A DNA stretch of 64,000 nucleotides from CAYILR01 sp964364175 (lineage in GTDB: Bacteria; Bdellovibrionota; UBA1018). This document shows, piece by piece, positions 17,045-26,651 of the stretch. Position 1 is the first letter of the stretch. Each line of letters starts with the position of its first letter. The notes beneath the pieces are model-generated. The model was given only the letters and a program-made list of their open reading frames with translations, ran no database searches and was not told the DNA's origin. The translations under genes were made by a program, and so were the position numbers. The stretch covers positions 59,082-123,081 of the forward strand of contig CAYILR010000005.1 in NCBI GenBank assembly GCA_964364175.1, read 5' to 3'.

Positions 17045-17084
17045 GCCCGCGAGTATTAGAGGCTCCGGATTACTCTGGCAAGTA

Positions 17085-17105
17085 AAAAGGTGGCCCCCAC
17101 CTTTT
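17085..17105. terminator. hairpin between hydrolase lipoprotein and BASS genes
   Basis: AAAAGGTGG-CCC-CCACCTTTT is a perfect 9-bp stem with 3-base loop and T-rich 3' side, downstream of the lipoprotein gene stop at 17156 (minus strand). Fits a rho-independent terminator, although the U tract is short. Confidence 0.6.
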
Positions 17106-17155
17106 AGTATTGCGGCGCAGCAAAATTGGTGGGGTGTATAATCCCTTGTTTTAAT

Positions 17156-18310
17156 TTATTTCAAGATGGCATTGCAGGTTTGGCCGTTGAATTCTTTCAC
17201 TGCAAACTTCAGCATGCTGTTTTGAACAAACGCGATATCAAAATGTCCCAAGGGCCACTTTTCAGGAAAGTGGATGAGGTCGTAGTATGGCCAGCTGGCG
17301 GTTGCCATGGCGGGTTCGCCCAGAGCTTGCCAGAGTTGGATTTGGCGGTCCGTGGCGACTACGGTGTCATTTTTTGAAATGACTTGGCTGGCTTTGTGCG
17401 AAGGGACCCATTCTGCCAGGGACAGGGTGTCGATTTTGAAAACACCGCGCAGATAAGTCTCGAAGCTAAGCTCGGAACCATCTGGGATTTTGCCTGCTTC
17501 CAACAGTTTTTGTGTCCAGTGGTTGCGATATTTCACCACGGCGGGTTCGCGAGAATGAGCAATGACTGAAGACAGATCCGCTCCGCCCATCACGATCGTG
17601 CCATGGCAGATTCGGGGTTCGACGGCCAACAAGTAGACGTTGCGCATCCCACCCAAAGAAATTCCAAATGAGAAAATTTGATTTGAGTCGATTCTTGGGA
17701 GGTAGGGTGGAAAATAGGGGATGTTCTTGCCTTCTTCAGTTGCTCTCAAGACAAAATCCAAAGCTTGCTGAATCGCAATCGTGTTGCGGATAAAGTAATT
17801 GCCCATGTTGTCCACGGTTTGATCCAGAGATACCGCGTTGTGGTCGGGATAAACTGCCATGGAATGCATGCCTTGCGACGCAAAGTATTTTCCGGCGACT
17901 TCTTGGACGTTGGGATCGCTGCCTAGGGGTGGAAGTTGAACCACTAATGGAGCGACCTCTGTGCCCGCTTTTCTGGAAATAAAGAAATCGATTTTGATGG
18001 AATAAGTACCGTCGGCTGTGACTGTTTCGTGAGCTTTGTCTTTTGCGGTGAGTTTGGCGCTCAGCCAGTAGTAGTTGCTAGTGGTGTCGACGAGGTTGAT
18101 TTCTTGGAGTTGAGCATTGCTGACGTAAGCGAATTCCTGCGCGATGGCGGGATCGATGGCAGGGACGTTGATGTGGGTGCCGTGGTCGGAACCGTATTGT
18201 TGGCGGAACTTGGCCAGGCCAATGTATTCGCCAAATTTTGGGATTGCGGAAGGGTTGCAGCCCATTAGGGGTAAACAGAGGCCAACTAGTAAGAATTTTT
18301 TGTAATCCAT
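17156..18310 (-). CDS. alpha/beta-hydrolase lipoprotein (paralogue of 1983-3248)
   Basis: 384 residues. Lipobox LMGC (Cys18). Alpha/beta-hydrolase triad: Ser218 in FGISLGG, Asp315 in SKNDTVV, His356 in PLGHFDIA. Block-by-block similarity with the lipoprotein at 1983-3248 runs over the whole mature chain (VYPD, GNYFIRNTIAI, IDSNQIFSFGISLGGMR, AVEPRICHGTIVMGGADL), so the two arose by duplication. Substrate unknown; envelope esterase inferred. Monocistronic by context: a hairpin follows it, and hutU is divergent 46 bases from its start. Confidence 0.85.
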   Translation of the reverse strand: MDYKKFLLVGLCLPLMGCNPSAIPKFGEYIGLAKFRQQYGSDHGTHINVPAIDPAIAQEFAYVSNAQLQEINLVDTTSNYYWLSAKLTAKDKAHETVTADGTYSIKIDFFISRKAGTEVAPLVVQLPPLGSDPNVQEVAGKYFASQGMHSMAVYPDHNAVSLDQTVDNMGNYFIRNTIAIQQALDFVLRATEEGKNIPYFPPYLPRIDSNQIFSFGISLGGMRNVYLLAVEPRICHGTIVMGGADLSSVIAHSREPAVVKYRNHWTQKLLEAGKIPDGSELSFETYLRGVFKIDTLSLAEWVPSHKASQVISKNDTVVATDRQIQLWQALGEPAMATASWPYYDLIHFPEKWPLGHFDIAFVQNSMLKFAVKEFNGQTCNAILK

Positions 18311-18362
18311 CGGACAGGCTTTTACTCTTGTTTCAGGATTTTATCTATAGGACTTTGTGATC

Positions 18363-20057
18363 ATGACCAAATACCCGGATTGGATTGCGAAGCTGGATTT
18401 ATCAAAGATTGAAGCCCCTGCGGGAACACAGCTTCGGTGTAAGAACTGGCAGACCGAAGCCGCTCTACGGATGTTATTGAACAATCTGGACCATCGTGTG
18501 GCCGAATGGCCCGAGCAGCTGATTGTTTATGGCGGGATCGGCAAGGCAGCGCGGAACGAGGCTTGTCTGAAGCAGATTCTTTGGGAGCTGACTCAGCTGA
18601 CGGAGGACCAGACTCTGCTGGTGCAATCGGGGAAGCCTGTAGGTGTGGCTCGGACAGCGCCGCATTCGCCCCGGGTGATGATTGCCAACTCCAATTTGGT
18701 TCCGGCTTGGGCAACTTGGGAGAAGTTTCGGGAGCTCGATCAAAAAGGCCTGATGATGTTTGGCCAGATGACGGCGGGGAGCTGGATCTACATCGGCACG
18801 CAGGGGATTGTGCAGGGGACTTACGAGACCTTTGCGTCGGCTGCGGTCGTGCACTATGGCGCGGGCGCGGATTTGAGTGGGCGACTGGTGGTGAGCGGGG
18901 GCTTAGGGGGAATGGGCGGAGCGCAACCCTTGGCGGCCAAGATTGCGGGCGGAGTGGCTCTGATGGCGGAGGTCGATGAGACGCGGATCCAGAAGCGCAT
19001 GGAGAGTGGATATCTGGATGTTTACGAGCCAGATCTGGATCGAGCGATTGCGCAGGCTCTTCAATGGAAGAAGGATAAAAAAGCGGGGTCGATTGGTGTT
19101 CGCTTGAATGTGATTACTTTGTTGGAGGAATTGCTCAAGCGGGGTGTGACGCCGGATTTGTTGACCGATCAAACCTCAGCTCACGATCCGCTGATTGGAT
19201 ATTTTCCGGATGATTTGACGTTCGAAGCAGCGCTTGAGGAGAGGAAAAAGGATCCCAAGGGTTTTGTGCAACGAAGTTTGAATGCCATGGTCAAACACGT
19301 GCGTCTGATGCAGGACCTGCAGAAGCGTGGCGCGCATGTTTTTGATTATGGAAATAACCTGCGAGGGCAGGCCCAGGCTGCCGGTTTGAAAGACGCGTTT
19401 TCGTTCCCAGGATTTGTACCAGCCTACGTGCGGCCGTTGTTTTGCGAGGGGCAAGGACCATTCCGGTATGTGGCGTTGAGTGGAGATCCTGCTGACATCG
19501 AAGTTTGCGATCAAACTTTGCAGGAGTTGTTTCCAGAACACACACGAATGCAGAGCTGGCTCAAGGCTGCCAAGAAATCTGTGAAGTTCCAGGGACTGCC
19601 AGCACGTATTTGCTGGTTAGGGTTGGGACAACGGCATGTAGCAGGACTGGCGTTCAATCGGCTGGTTCGCGAGGGTCGTGTGAAGGCGCCGATCGTGATC
19701 GGGCGAGATCATCTGGACTGTGGATCGGTAGCGAGCCCCAACCGCGAAACTGAGGCGATGAAAGACGGATCCGACGCCGTGTCCGACTGGCCATTATTAA
19801 ACTTGATGTGTTCAACCGCTGGGGGGGCGAGCTGGGTGAGCTTCCACCATGGCGGCGGTGTCGGGATGGGATACTCGCAGCACGCAGGTGTCGTGATCGT
19901 TGCAGATGGAACAGCGCTGACGGATCAAAAACTCGAGCGAGTTTTGTACAACGATCCATTGCTCGGAGTCTTGCGGCACGCGGATGCAGGGTACGACGAG
20001 GCTCTGGAATGTGCGCGAGAGCAGGGCGTGCGGATTCCTATGGATCCAAGACAGTGA
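18363..20057 (+). CDS. hutU: urocanate hydratase
   Basis: 564 residues from ATG 18363 (AGGAC 10 bases upstream; GTG 18357 also in frame), the usual ~555-residue length. NAD-dependent conversion of urocanate to imidazolonepropionate, second step of histidine degradation. Signatures: GGIGKAARN, LMMFGQMTAGSWIYIGTQGIVQGTYETF, SGRLVVSGGLGGMGGAQPLAAKIAGG, FDYGNNLR, FCEGQGPFR, and the C-terminal VIGRDHLDCGSVASPNRETE with SFHHGGGVGMGYSQHAG. No hutH, hutI or hutG neighbour is in the window, so the pathway is either dispersed or partial. Confidence 0.96.
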   Translation: MTKYPDWIAKLDLSKIEAPAGTQLRCKNWQTEAALRMLLNNLDHRVAEWPEQLIVYGGIGKAARNEACLKQILWELTQLTEDQTLLVQSGKPVGVARTAPHSPRVMIANSNLVPAWATWEKFRELDQKGLMMFGQMTAGSWIYIGTQGIVQGTYETFASAAVVHYGAGADLSGRLVVSGGLGGMGGAQPLAAKIAGGVALMAEVDETRIQKRMESGYLDVYEPDLDRAIAQALQWKKDKKAGSIGVRLNVITLLEELLKRGVTPDLLTDQTSAHDPLIGYFPDDLTFEAALEERKKDPKGFVQRSLNAMVKHVRLMQDLQKRGAHVFDYGNNLRGQAQAAGLKDAFSFPGFVPAYVRPLFCEGQGPFRYVALSGDPADIEVCDQTLQELFPEHTRMQSWLKAAKKSVKFQGLPARICWLGLGQRHVAGLAFNRLVREGRVKAPIVIGRDHLDCGSVASPNRETEAMKDGSDAVSDWPLLNLMCSTAGGASWVSFHHGGGVGMGYSQHAGVVIVADGTALTDQKLERVLYNDPLLGVLRHADAGYDEALECAREQGVRIPMDPRQ

Positions 20058-20143
20058 TGTTTTTTAATATATTTTATTTAATTATTATGGTATTCAGCAG
20101 TTACGTAATTGGAGACGATTTTTTGTGAAAGAAAGTAAAAAAA

Positions 20144-20662
20144 ATGAAAAATCGTTGGTTGTTGGTATTAGTTTGTTCGATCACCCTGAGTTTTAGTTTT
20201 TCTAATCTATCTTGCTTTGCTAGCGAGACTGACGCGTTCGTGTCAACTGCTGGAGTCGCGACAGTGGGATTGCTCTTCTCCGCTCCCTTTGTTGCACCCG
20301 GAATTTTGCCTGCTTTTGTAGCTCACGGTACAGCCGCAGCTATTGTGCTGATGGTTCTGGCAGACGGAATGAGCTACGAATCGCATTACACAGAGAAAAC
20401 GGTTTCATCTGGATCGACCGGGGAACCCACGACCTCGACAAAGCTCATTCATGACGAACAACAGGCAAAGAGCGCCGCGCTCAAGCAGCAAATCCTCATG
20501 GCAAAACAAGACGCGAGAAGGTTTCTCGTAGAAGGTTCGGAAACGGTTTTGCTGCAAGAAACAGTGGACTTGTTGAAAGAGAGCGCAAGGGAAGCATCGC
20601 TCGCCCAGTTTTCTCACTATTCCAATGCAGACTGGATTCAAGAAATCGCTTTTTATAACTAA
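20144..20662 (+). CDS. secreted or membrane protein of unknown function
   Basis: 172 residues. Signal peptide (WLLVLVCSITLSFSFSNLSCFASE), a second hydrophobic region (VATVGLLFSAPFVAPGILPAFVAHGTAAAIVLMVLADG, ~38-75), then a hydrophilic helical tail rich in Gln/Ala/Lys/Glu. No family recognised. Separated from hutU by 86 AT-rich bases, and lying 71 bases before rlmN. Confidence 0.65.
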   Translation: MKNRWLLVLVCSITLSFSFSNLSCFASETDAFVSTAGVATVGLLFSAPFVAPGILPAFVAHGTAAAIVLMVLADGMSYESHYTEKTVSSGSTGEPTTSTKLIHDEQQAKSAALKQQILMAKQDARRFLVEGSETVLLQETVDLLKESAREASLAQFSHYSNADWIQEIAFYN

Positions 20663-20733
20663 ACCGTTGAATTTGAACCAAGGCTGATTGCCGGTTGTAT
20701 AATCCTGATCTTTATGGTAAGGAATACACCGAA

Positions 20734-22011
20734 ATGATTTACTTCCAGTCCCTCACACAATCCGAGCTAGCTGAGTTGCTCCTGCCCCTGAGTCGGGTGC
20801 GGCGGCCGGGCGATTTGACGGACGAGATGATTGACGACAAATGTCGGCGCCAGGCTCGGTATCGCGCCAAACAGCTTTTTCATTGGGTCTATCAAAAGCA
20901 TGAGACGGACTGGGATCAGATGTCAGATCTTTCGAAGGATCTGCGAGAATGGCTCAAAACCAACGTCGAAATTTGCCGACTCAAAGAACACACGAAGCAG
21001 GATTCTCTCGACGGAACATTGAAGTTTCTGTGGAACCTCGGCGACAGCAAAACGATCGAGAGCGTGATTATTCCCGCCGCACTTCAGGAAAAAGACGAAG
21101 TCGATAGCAATCAGGACGAGACTGATGCAGCTACTTCATCGATCACTCCCTCCCTGTATGCGGGCAAACGAGTGGAAGGTGGTCTCCAAGGAGCTCAATG
21201 GAGCCGATTGACCGCCTGTATTTCCAGCCAGGTCGGCTGCGCGATGGCTTGCAAGTTTTGCCTGACCGGAATTCAAGGTCTGGATCGCCATCTCCAAACT
21301 CACGAAATCGTCACCCAGGTCCACGAATTGCGCCGAATTGCGCCGATCACCAACATCGTCTTTATGGGAATGGGCGAACCCTTGCACAACCTCGACAACG
21401 TCGCTAAGGCTTGCCAGATTTTGCTGGATCAGGACGGCATGAGTTTCTCGAAGCGCAAAATCACGGTGAGCACGAGCGGCCTGGTTCCGGCAATTGTCGA
21501 GCTGGGCAAACGAGTTGATGTTTCTCTAGCGATCTCGTTGAATGCGACGACCGACGAGCAGCGTTCTCATATCATGCCCGTGAATAAGAAATGGCCAATT
21601 GCCGAACTTTTGAAAGCCTGCCGCGAATATCCGCTGGGCGCGCACCGTCGCATTACGTTCGAATATGTGATGTTGAAAGACTTCAACGACACTCTCGAAG
21701 ACGCAGCTCGATTGGTGAGGTTGATGCGCGGAATTCCTTCCAAAATTAATTTGATCCCGTTCAACGAACACTCAGGTGCTGAATTCAAACGTCCAACGGA
21801 TGACACGGTTCGAAAATTTCAGAGATATCTGTTGGATCGTGAGCTGACTGCCACCGTGCGGATTTCGCGCGGACGCGATATTCTGGCTGCGTGCGGGCAG
21901 CTTCGTAGTGTTTTCGGAACTGCTCGCGGAACTGAGCGGCATCGCGACTGGGCGCCAGCCCCGGCGGCATCAACCACAGGATCGGTTACGTCCTTGAATC
22001 TGCTTAACTGA
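20734..22011 (+). CDS. rlmN: 23S rRNA/tRNA adenine-C2 methyltransferase RlmN
   Basis: 425 residues from ATG 20734, chosen over an upstream frame start at 20695 because AAGGAA precedes it at the right distance. Radical-SAM enzyme that methylates A2503 of 23S rRNA (and tRNA A37). N-terminal domain includes ARYRAKQLFHWVYQK; the 4Fe-4S motif is CAMACKFC (Cys169, 173, 176), with MGMGEPLHNLDN and the late ACGQL mechanistic cysteine. Unusual: a ~40-residue acidic/Ser-rich insertion (~117-156) precedes the catalytic SSQVGC block, and a Pro/Ala/Thr tail follows the core. The last 42 bases overlap the converging HEAT-repeat gene. Confidence 0.93.
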   Translation: MIYFQSLTQSELAELLLPLSRVRRPGDLTDEMIDDKCRRQARYRAKQLFHWVYQKHETDWDQMSDLSKDLREWLKTNVEICRLKEHTKQDSLDGTLKFLWNLGDSKTIESVIIPAALQEKDEVDSNQDETDAATSSITPSLYAGKRVEGGLQGAQWSRLTACISSQVGCAMACKFCLTGIQGLDRHLQTHEIVTQVHELRRIAPITNIVFMGMGEPLHNLDNVAKACQILLDQDGMSFSKRKITVSTSGLVPAIVELGKRVDVSLAISLNATTDEQRSHIMPVNKKWPIAELLKACREYPLGAHRRITFEYVMLKDFNDTLEDAARLVRLMRGIPSKINLIPFNEHSGAEFKRPTDDTVRKFQRYLLDRELTATVRISRGRDILAACGQLRSVFGTARGTERHRDWAPAPAASTTGSVTSLNLLN

Positions 22012-24048
22012 GTTGGCGATTGTCCCACGGACGTCGTTGTCACTTTCGACCACGGCTCGATTTTTCAAAAGCGCCAGAGCTCTGCAGCTTGATGTGGCTC
22101 CCAGGTATCGTGCAGCTAATTGGCGAACCACCCAGCTCGAATGATTGAGTACAACTCCTAGAGCATCCATGTGACTTTCGTTCAATGAACGTCCGTTCAT
22201 ACTCGCGCTCACGGTGCCCTGAACGTCGTTGTCAGTATCGCCCAACATCGGAATCAGTGCAGACGTGGCTTGATCTGTTTTGATGGTCCCCAGGAAGTAT
22301 GCAGCCGACTGACGAACTGGCCAACTTCCGTGGTTTGAAAGAGAGCGAAGCAGCGGAACTTCGGCATCGGTCAGGGATCTTGCTTTTAAAAGCGCAACCA
22401 CAGAACCTTGAACATCACTGTCACTGTCCCCGAGCATAGGAATCAAAGCCGCAGTTGCCTGAGCAGTGGGGATTGTTCCAATAAACTTGACTGCCAGTTG
22501 GCGAATGGGCCAGCTTGGGTTTGCCAAAAGTTTTGTGAGAAGCCCTAGTTCGTTGTTGGTGAGTCGATATTTGTTGAGAGCGGTTACTGTTGAGTTTCGA
22601 ACATCGTTATCATCATCACCTAACTGTGGAATCAGTGCTTGTGCAGCTTTCGGAGTTCCGATCTTTCCAATCAAATTGACTGCGGATTGACGTATAGGCC
22701 AGGATCCGTTTGAAAGATGCTGTGTCAACAGAGGCAGCTCGCGGTCAGTCAAAGTTCGACGATCGAGTTGTGAGTAGACCGTGTTTCTCACGTCGCTATC
22801 GCTGTCCCCGAGAAGATGGATGATCAGTGCGGTGGATTCCGCAGTGTTGATGGTTCCAGCGAAAACCACTGCGACTTGTCGGACTGGCCAGCTGTCGTTT
22901 TTCATGAGGCTATTCAGCGCTGGCAAATGCTCATTGTTTAGCCGGTAGGACGAAACGACATCAGAAGCTGCGTTGCGCACGTCGCTGTCAGAATCCCCGA
23001 GTTTTCCAATGATCAGATTTTCATCGTCGACTCCGGATCTGATTTGATTGAGCGCGTAAATCGCCAGACGCCTTGTGGTCCAATTGTCATTAGACAAGGC
23101 ATCTCTGACCTTTGCTTTTACGAGATCGGATTTGATGTCCCTCTCTGCCAGCGTAATCGCCGCTAACTGAGAGATGTTTGTGTTCTGGACAGTAATGAGT
23201 TCGTCCGAAACAGCGACCAACAAGTCACGTTCTTTGGCAAAAGAGGTGCGCAGCAGATTCAAGAGAGCCCACTGATACTGTGGGGAATTGGATTGTGTGA
23301 TTTTCTGATAATTACCATTCAATGACTGAAGAACGATCGGTTGCAACTTCCCTTTCTGATCTGTGTTCAGGATCAGTTGTGAAAAGTGATAAAGTTTTCG
23401 AAAATCCGGTGATTTTTGAAGCTCGGATGCAGCGAAGTCGAGAGCTTTGCTGGGGGTGGAAATCTCGATTATCTTTTGCGAGCGCCCGAGAAGGAAATCA
23501 TTTTTTGCGACTTCAGCATTCTTGGTTGAAGCCGGAGTTTCGTAAACCGCGACAGAGCGAAGAGGCGCTGAATTCGAATTTTTTTCGGCTTCAATTACCA
23601 ATACAAATTTCTTGGATCGATCTTTTTTAGAAATCAAAGAAATGAAAATAAACGAATTTCGAGTTTCGATGTACGCGACATGTTGAGAAATATCTCCATC
23701 CACAAAACTGCTGTCGAGGCAGAGGGGGCCAGAAAAAGTCAAACCGCAAGATTCCATTTCGGAGGACAGTTGCGCCAACAATTGTGGGGTATATTCGTCG
23801 CTGTCTTCTGTTGCTCTGGTTTCGCTCACCATCAGGTAGCGAACGAGTTCCATGGTCTGCTGGGCATTGCGATCAGAATCACGTGAAGGATCGACTGGTT
23901 GGATAGGTTTTTGTACTGGAGTGCTGGTGGGAGTCGGATCGGGCTGTGGATTCGGCTTTTTTTTGCCCATTGCCATCGCCGAACTGCTCAAAGAGAGTAC
24001 GGCCATCGAGGTTAGAGTCAACTTCACCAGCATCAGATTTGTTTTCAT
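21970..24048 (-). CDS. secreted HEAT-repeat protein
   Basis: 692 residues from ATG 24048 (signal peptide LMLVKLTLTSMAVLSLSSSAMA; ATG 24069 also in frame). A Pro/Thr linker follows, then an unrecognised ~250-residue domain, then six tandem ~62-residue units. Each unit pairs a helix with SWP(V/I)RQ(S/L)A and a helix starting LGDSDSDVRN, the HEAT (PBS-lyase-like) pattern. Such solenoids are protein-binding scaffolds; location periplasmic or outer surface. The repeats are visible in DNA as a degenerate 186-bp period between ~22050 and ~23100. Tail-to-tail 42-base overlap with rlmN. Confidence 0.85.
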   Translation of the reverse strand: MKTNLMLVKLTLTSMAVLSLSSSAMAMGKKKPNPQPDPTPTSTPVQKPIQPVDPSRDSDRNAQQTMELVRYLMVSETRATEDSDEYTPQLLAQLSSEMESCGLTFSGPLCLDSSFVDGDISQHVAYIETRNSFIFISLISKKDRSKKFVLVIEAEKNSNSAPLRSVAVYETPASTKNAEVAKNDFLLGRSQKIIEISTPSKALDFAASELQKSPDFRKLYHFSQLILNTDQKGKLQPIVLQSLNGNYQKITQSNSPQYQWALLNLLRTSFAKERDLLVAVSDELITVQNTNISQLAAITLAERDIKSDLVKAKVRDALSNDNWTTRRLAIYALNQIRSGVDDENLIIGKLGDSDSDVRNAASDVVSSYRLNNEHLPALNSLMKNDSWPVRQVAVVFAGTINTAESTALIIHLLGDSDSDVRNTVYSQLDRRTLTDRELPLLTQHLSNGSWPIRQSAVNLIGKIGTPKAAQALIPQLGDDDNDVRNSTVTALNKYRLTNNELGLLTKLLANPSWPIRQLAVKFIGTIPTAQATAALIPMLGDSDSDVQGSVVALLKARSLTDAEVPLLRSLSNHGSWPVRQSAAYFLGTIKTDQATSALIPMLGDTDNDVQGTVSASMNGRSLNESHMDALGVVLNHSSWVVRQLAARYLGATSSCRALALLKNRAVVESDNDVRGTIANSVKQIQGRNRSCG

Positions 24049-24147
24049 ACAGCGTGGCTTGGGTACCATAGCGTGGGTTACCGATCAAATTAAATATCGA
24101 TTGACTCGGTTCTTCATCTGATTTTCAATTACTTTATGAGAAAAATT

Positions 24148-24459
24148 ATGAGAAAATATTTCATCGGATTCATACCCGCAGTTTTTCTGCTCTCCTCGTG
24201 CGCAACGGGAATTTTTACCCCAACCGGGCCTGCGCTCTTTGCCAGCTACAAAGACAGCGTGATGGCTACCTCCAACCCCGGTGAGAAAACCGGGCGAGCC
24301 TGCTCGCGGAACTTCGCAGGCCTTGCTGCGTTGGGTGACTCCTCTATCGAAGAGGCCAAAAAAGAGGGTAGCATTGCTCAGGTGGCGTCCGTGGACCGGG
24401 AGATCCTCAGTATTTTATTTCTCTACGGGCAGAATTGCACGATCGTCACGGGCAGATAA
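24148..24459 (+). CDS. TRL-like family lipoprotein
   Basis: 103 residues from ATG 24148 (24136 also possible). Lipobox LLSSC near residue 18. The C-terminal half matches the TRL-like family (PF13146 type): GRACSRNFAGLAALGDSSIEEAKKEGSIAQVASVDREILSI, ending CTIVTGR. Members are small envelope lipoproteins of unknown role. The last 45 bases overlap the converging glycosidase gene. Confidence 0.82.
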   Translation: MRKYFIGFIPAVFLLSSCATGIFTPTGPALFASYKDSVMATSNPGEKTGRACSRNFAGLAALGDSSIEEAKKEGSIAQVASVDREILSILFLYGQNCTIVTGR

Positions 24460-25677
24460 GAAATCCAATACAAAGGCCGAACCCCAGCTGAAGGGTTTTT
24501 CGGATCGATAGAGACGCGAACGCCAGATTCGCAGTGCAGGTGTGTCGAGGTAAATTTCTGCGATGGCCTTGTCGCGCGACGCTACTTTAGAAAGTGCAGC
24601 AAAAATCTTCTCTGAGGTCTCTGGGTCACCCATCGTGAGGGCAGTTTTTCCAGCGAGCGCCATCAGCCACGACCAATACACACGATCATGATAATGGCTC
24701 AGCCCGGACATCCAGGGAGCACGCGAGACCCAATCCGAGGGATAGTCGGGGTAGGTGTTCGAGCCAGGCAAGTTGGCTCCCCCCTTGAAAACCGGGTGGG
24801 ATTTCAATGAGGTATAAAGAGCAGTCCGTTGCTCCGGGTCTCGGATATACTCCAAGTCGAGAGCAAGCAGGTTTCCATCGAGTGAAACCCACGATCCGGT
24901 TTCCAGAGATCGATAAACGCCGGAAACTGGATCCAAGAAAACCTGGTCGATTCGCTGATGTAAGCGCGCGATTTGCTCGCGAGAAATCTCGAACGATGGA
25001 TCTTCTGCTAAACGCTCGGAGACGACGGCGTAAAGCAAGTTCGTGTAGAGTGTCTTGCCCTCGCGGGCGACGCTGTCCTGCCAATCAGAATGGGCAGGCT
25101 GGCGAATCAGTCCGTCCTTGTCTACGAAGCTTGTGTAGTGCTGGAATACTTTCTGGAGTTGCTCCCGGTGGATGTCCCACCAAGCCTGATCACCCGTGTT
25201 CCGAACATAATCGGATGCAGTCAGCAGCACTAAGAGATTCGAGTCGATGGCCTCGGATTCGTTTTCGTCGACAAAATAAGGTTCGATGGCATCCACGATC
25301 GGGCGAAACAGGGGAATCCCGTTCCGAAGCAGATCCATTGTAGTCAAAAAAACTCGATTTTGCGGAGGCATCGAGTCCATGGTTTTGGGAACCAGGCCGT
25401 CATCTGGACGCAAATTAGCCAAAAGATGCTCCAACTGATTGCGAACCACATCGGAGCGCCCCAACACAAAAAGCCCTCGACTGGCCCAAGCAAAATCCCG
25501 AGTCCAGAGCGTATGAAATTGGTATTGTCCAGCTGCCAGATAGGGGCCGGATTTGAGTTGGATGATATTAGCTTCGAGGGATTTTTTGGCAATTTGCTGC
25601 AGAGAATCCGCTGCGTAAATTTGTGCACCAGAAAATCCAAAACTCAGAGCTACAAGAAAAATTCGAAATATTTTCAT
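24415..25677 (-). CDS. secreted (alpha/alpha)6-barrel glycosidase-like protein
   Basis: 420 residues from ATG 25677, where ATGA overlaps the stop of the radical-SAM gene; an in-frame extension to 25782 runs through that gene and is rejected. Signal peptide MKIFRIFLVALSFGFSGAQIYA. Motifs of the amylo-1,6-glucosidase / GH63-GH100-like superfamily: FHTLWTRDFAWASRGLFVLG, HSDWQDSVAREGKTLYTNLLYA, SLDGNLLALDLE and SHYHDRVYWSWLMALAGK, with acidic residues in WTRD and DWQD as candidate catalytic groups. Periplasmic glycan hydrolysis is inferred; substrate unknown. Confidence 0.8.
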   Translation of the reverse strand: MKIFRIFLVALSFGFSGAQIYAADSLQQIAKKSLEANIIQLKSGPYLAAGQYQFHTLWTRDFAWASRGLFVLGRSDVVRNQLEHLLANLRPDDGLVPKTMDSMPPQNRVFLTTMDLLRNGIPLFRPIVDAIEPYFVDENESEAIDSNLLVLLTASDYVRNTGDQAWWDIHREQLQKVFQHYTSFVDKDGLIRQPAHSDWQDSVAREGKTLYTNLLYAVVSERLAEDPSFEISREQIARLHQRIDQVFLDPVSGVYRSLETGSWVSLDGNLLALDLEYIRDPEQRTALYTSLKSHPVFKGGANLPGSNTYPDYPSDWVSRAPWMSGLSHYHDRVYWSWLMALAGKTALTMGDPETSEKIFAALSKVASRDKAIAEIYLDTPALRIWRSRLYRSEKPFSWGSAFVLDFLSARDDRAILPVEK

Positions 25678-26615
25678 CGGAGCACCAGACGAGAACCTTG
25701 CTTGCAGTTTTTTTCTGCCAAGAGCGCATTGATTCGGTTGAGCGGCTCCCAATGCGATCGACTCCATTCGGGAGCCAGGCATTCCTTGGAGTGTGTGGCC
25801 TTGGCGCAGAGGCGTTCGACGTAAATTTCGGGTGAGAGGTATTCCAGGAATTCAATTACGATGGCCGCGTATTCATCTACTGAAAGAGTGGGGAATGGTT
25901 TTTCCAGCCACTGCTTTGCAAGCTTGGTGTTTTGCAGGATCATCAGCTGGTGCAGCTTCACTCCACGCACGCCCGTGGCGTTCAGCGCGAGGGCCGTATT
26001 CCGCGCCATTTCTGGAGTGTCCGTAGGGGATCCAAACATCAGATGAGCGCAAGTTTGAACGTGGGGTGCTCCCTTTCTCATTCGCTCCAGTGCATCAATC
26101 GAGCTGGCTCCGTCATGGCCTCGTTCCAACCAGAGCAAAGTGGGATCTTCCAAGGACTGTACGCCGAGCTCCAGCGAAACATAGTGCTTCTGTCCCAGCT
26201 CCTCCAGAAGTTCAATCACCGGATCAGGAATGCAATCCGGCCGGGTACCAATGCAAAGACCTTTGATCTCGGGCTCAGACAATGCCGTGGTGTAGATCTC
26301 GCGCAAGTAATCAATGTCGGAATAGGTGTTGGTGTAGCTCTGGAAATAAGCCACGAAGTGTTGGGCGTTGTAGCGGTCTCGAATCGCAGGCAGTCGCTGC
26401 TGGATTTGCTCCTGAATCTCCTTGCCACGGCCAATTTTTCCAAAATAGGAGCTGGAACCACGAACATCACAAAAAGAACAGCCGCCCTCGTCGATTGTTC
26501 CATCTCGCGTGGGGCAAGTCAGACCGCTGGAAACCACGACTTTTTGGGTTTTCCCCCCAAAGGTTTCCTTTAAATAACGACTATAGGAATAGTAGGGTTC
26601 GGTCTGAGCTTCCAT
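25674..26615 (-). CDS. YhcC-type radical SAM protein (TIGR01212 family)
   Basis: 313 residues. The Fe-S motif has the wide spacing of this family: CPTRDGTIDEGGCSFC (Cys at ~34, 46, 49). Further signatures: HFVAYFQSYTNTYSD, GTRPDCIPDPV, VSLELGVQSLEDPTLLWLERGH, HLMFGSPTDTPEMARNTA, GVRGVKLHQLMILQNTKL. Reaction unknown; related to the Elp3/HemN-type radical enzymes. Followed with a 4-base overlap by the secreted glycosidase gene, so co-expressed, although no functional link is obvious. Confidence 0.92.
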   Translation of the reverse strand: MEAQTEPYYSYSRYLKETFGGKTQKVVVSSGLTCPTRDGTIDEGGCSFCDVRGSSSYFGKIGRGKEIQEQIQQRLPAIRDRYNAQHFVAYFQSYTNTYSDIDYLREIYTTALSEPEIKGLCIGTRPDCIPDPVIELLEELGQKHYVSLELGVQSLEDPTLLWLERGHDGASSIDALERMRKGAPHVQTCAHLMFGSPTDTPEMARNTALALNATGVRGVKLHQLMILQNTKLAKQWLEKPFPTLSVDEYAAIVIEFLEYLSPEIYVERLCAKATHSKECLAPEWSRSHWEPLNRINALLAEKNCKQGSRLVLR

Positions 26616-26651
26616 CGAAGCTGGCTGTTTACCCTATAAATGCTTTGCGGG

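Noticed and set aside
22050..23100. Apparent tandem DNA repeat with ~186-base period
   Set aside because: Fully explained by the six HEAT-repeat units of the encoded protein; the copies differ at third positions as expected for an old protein repeat.
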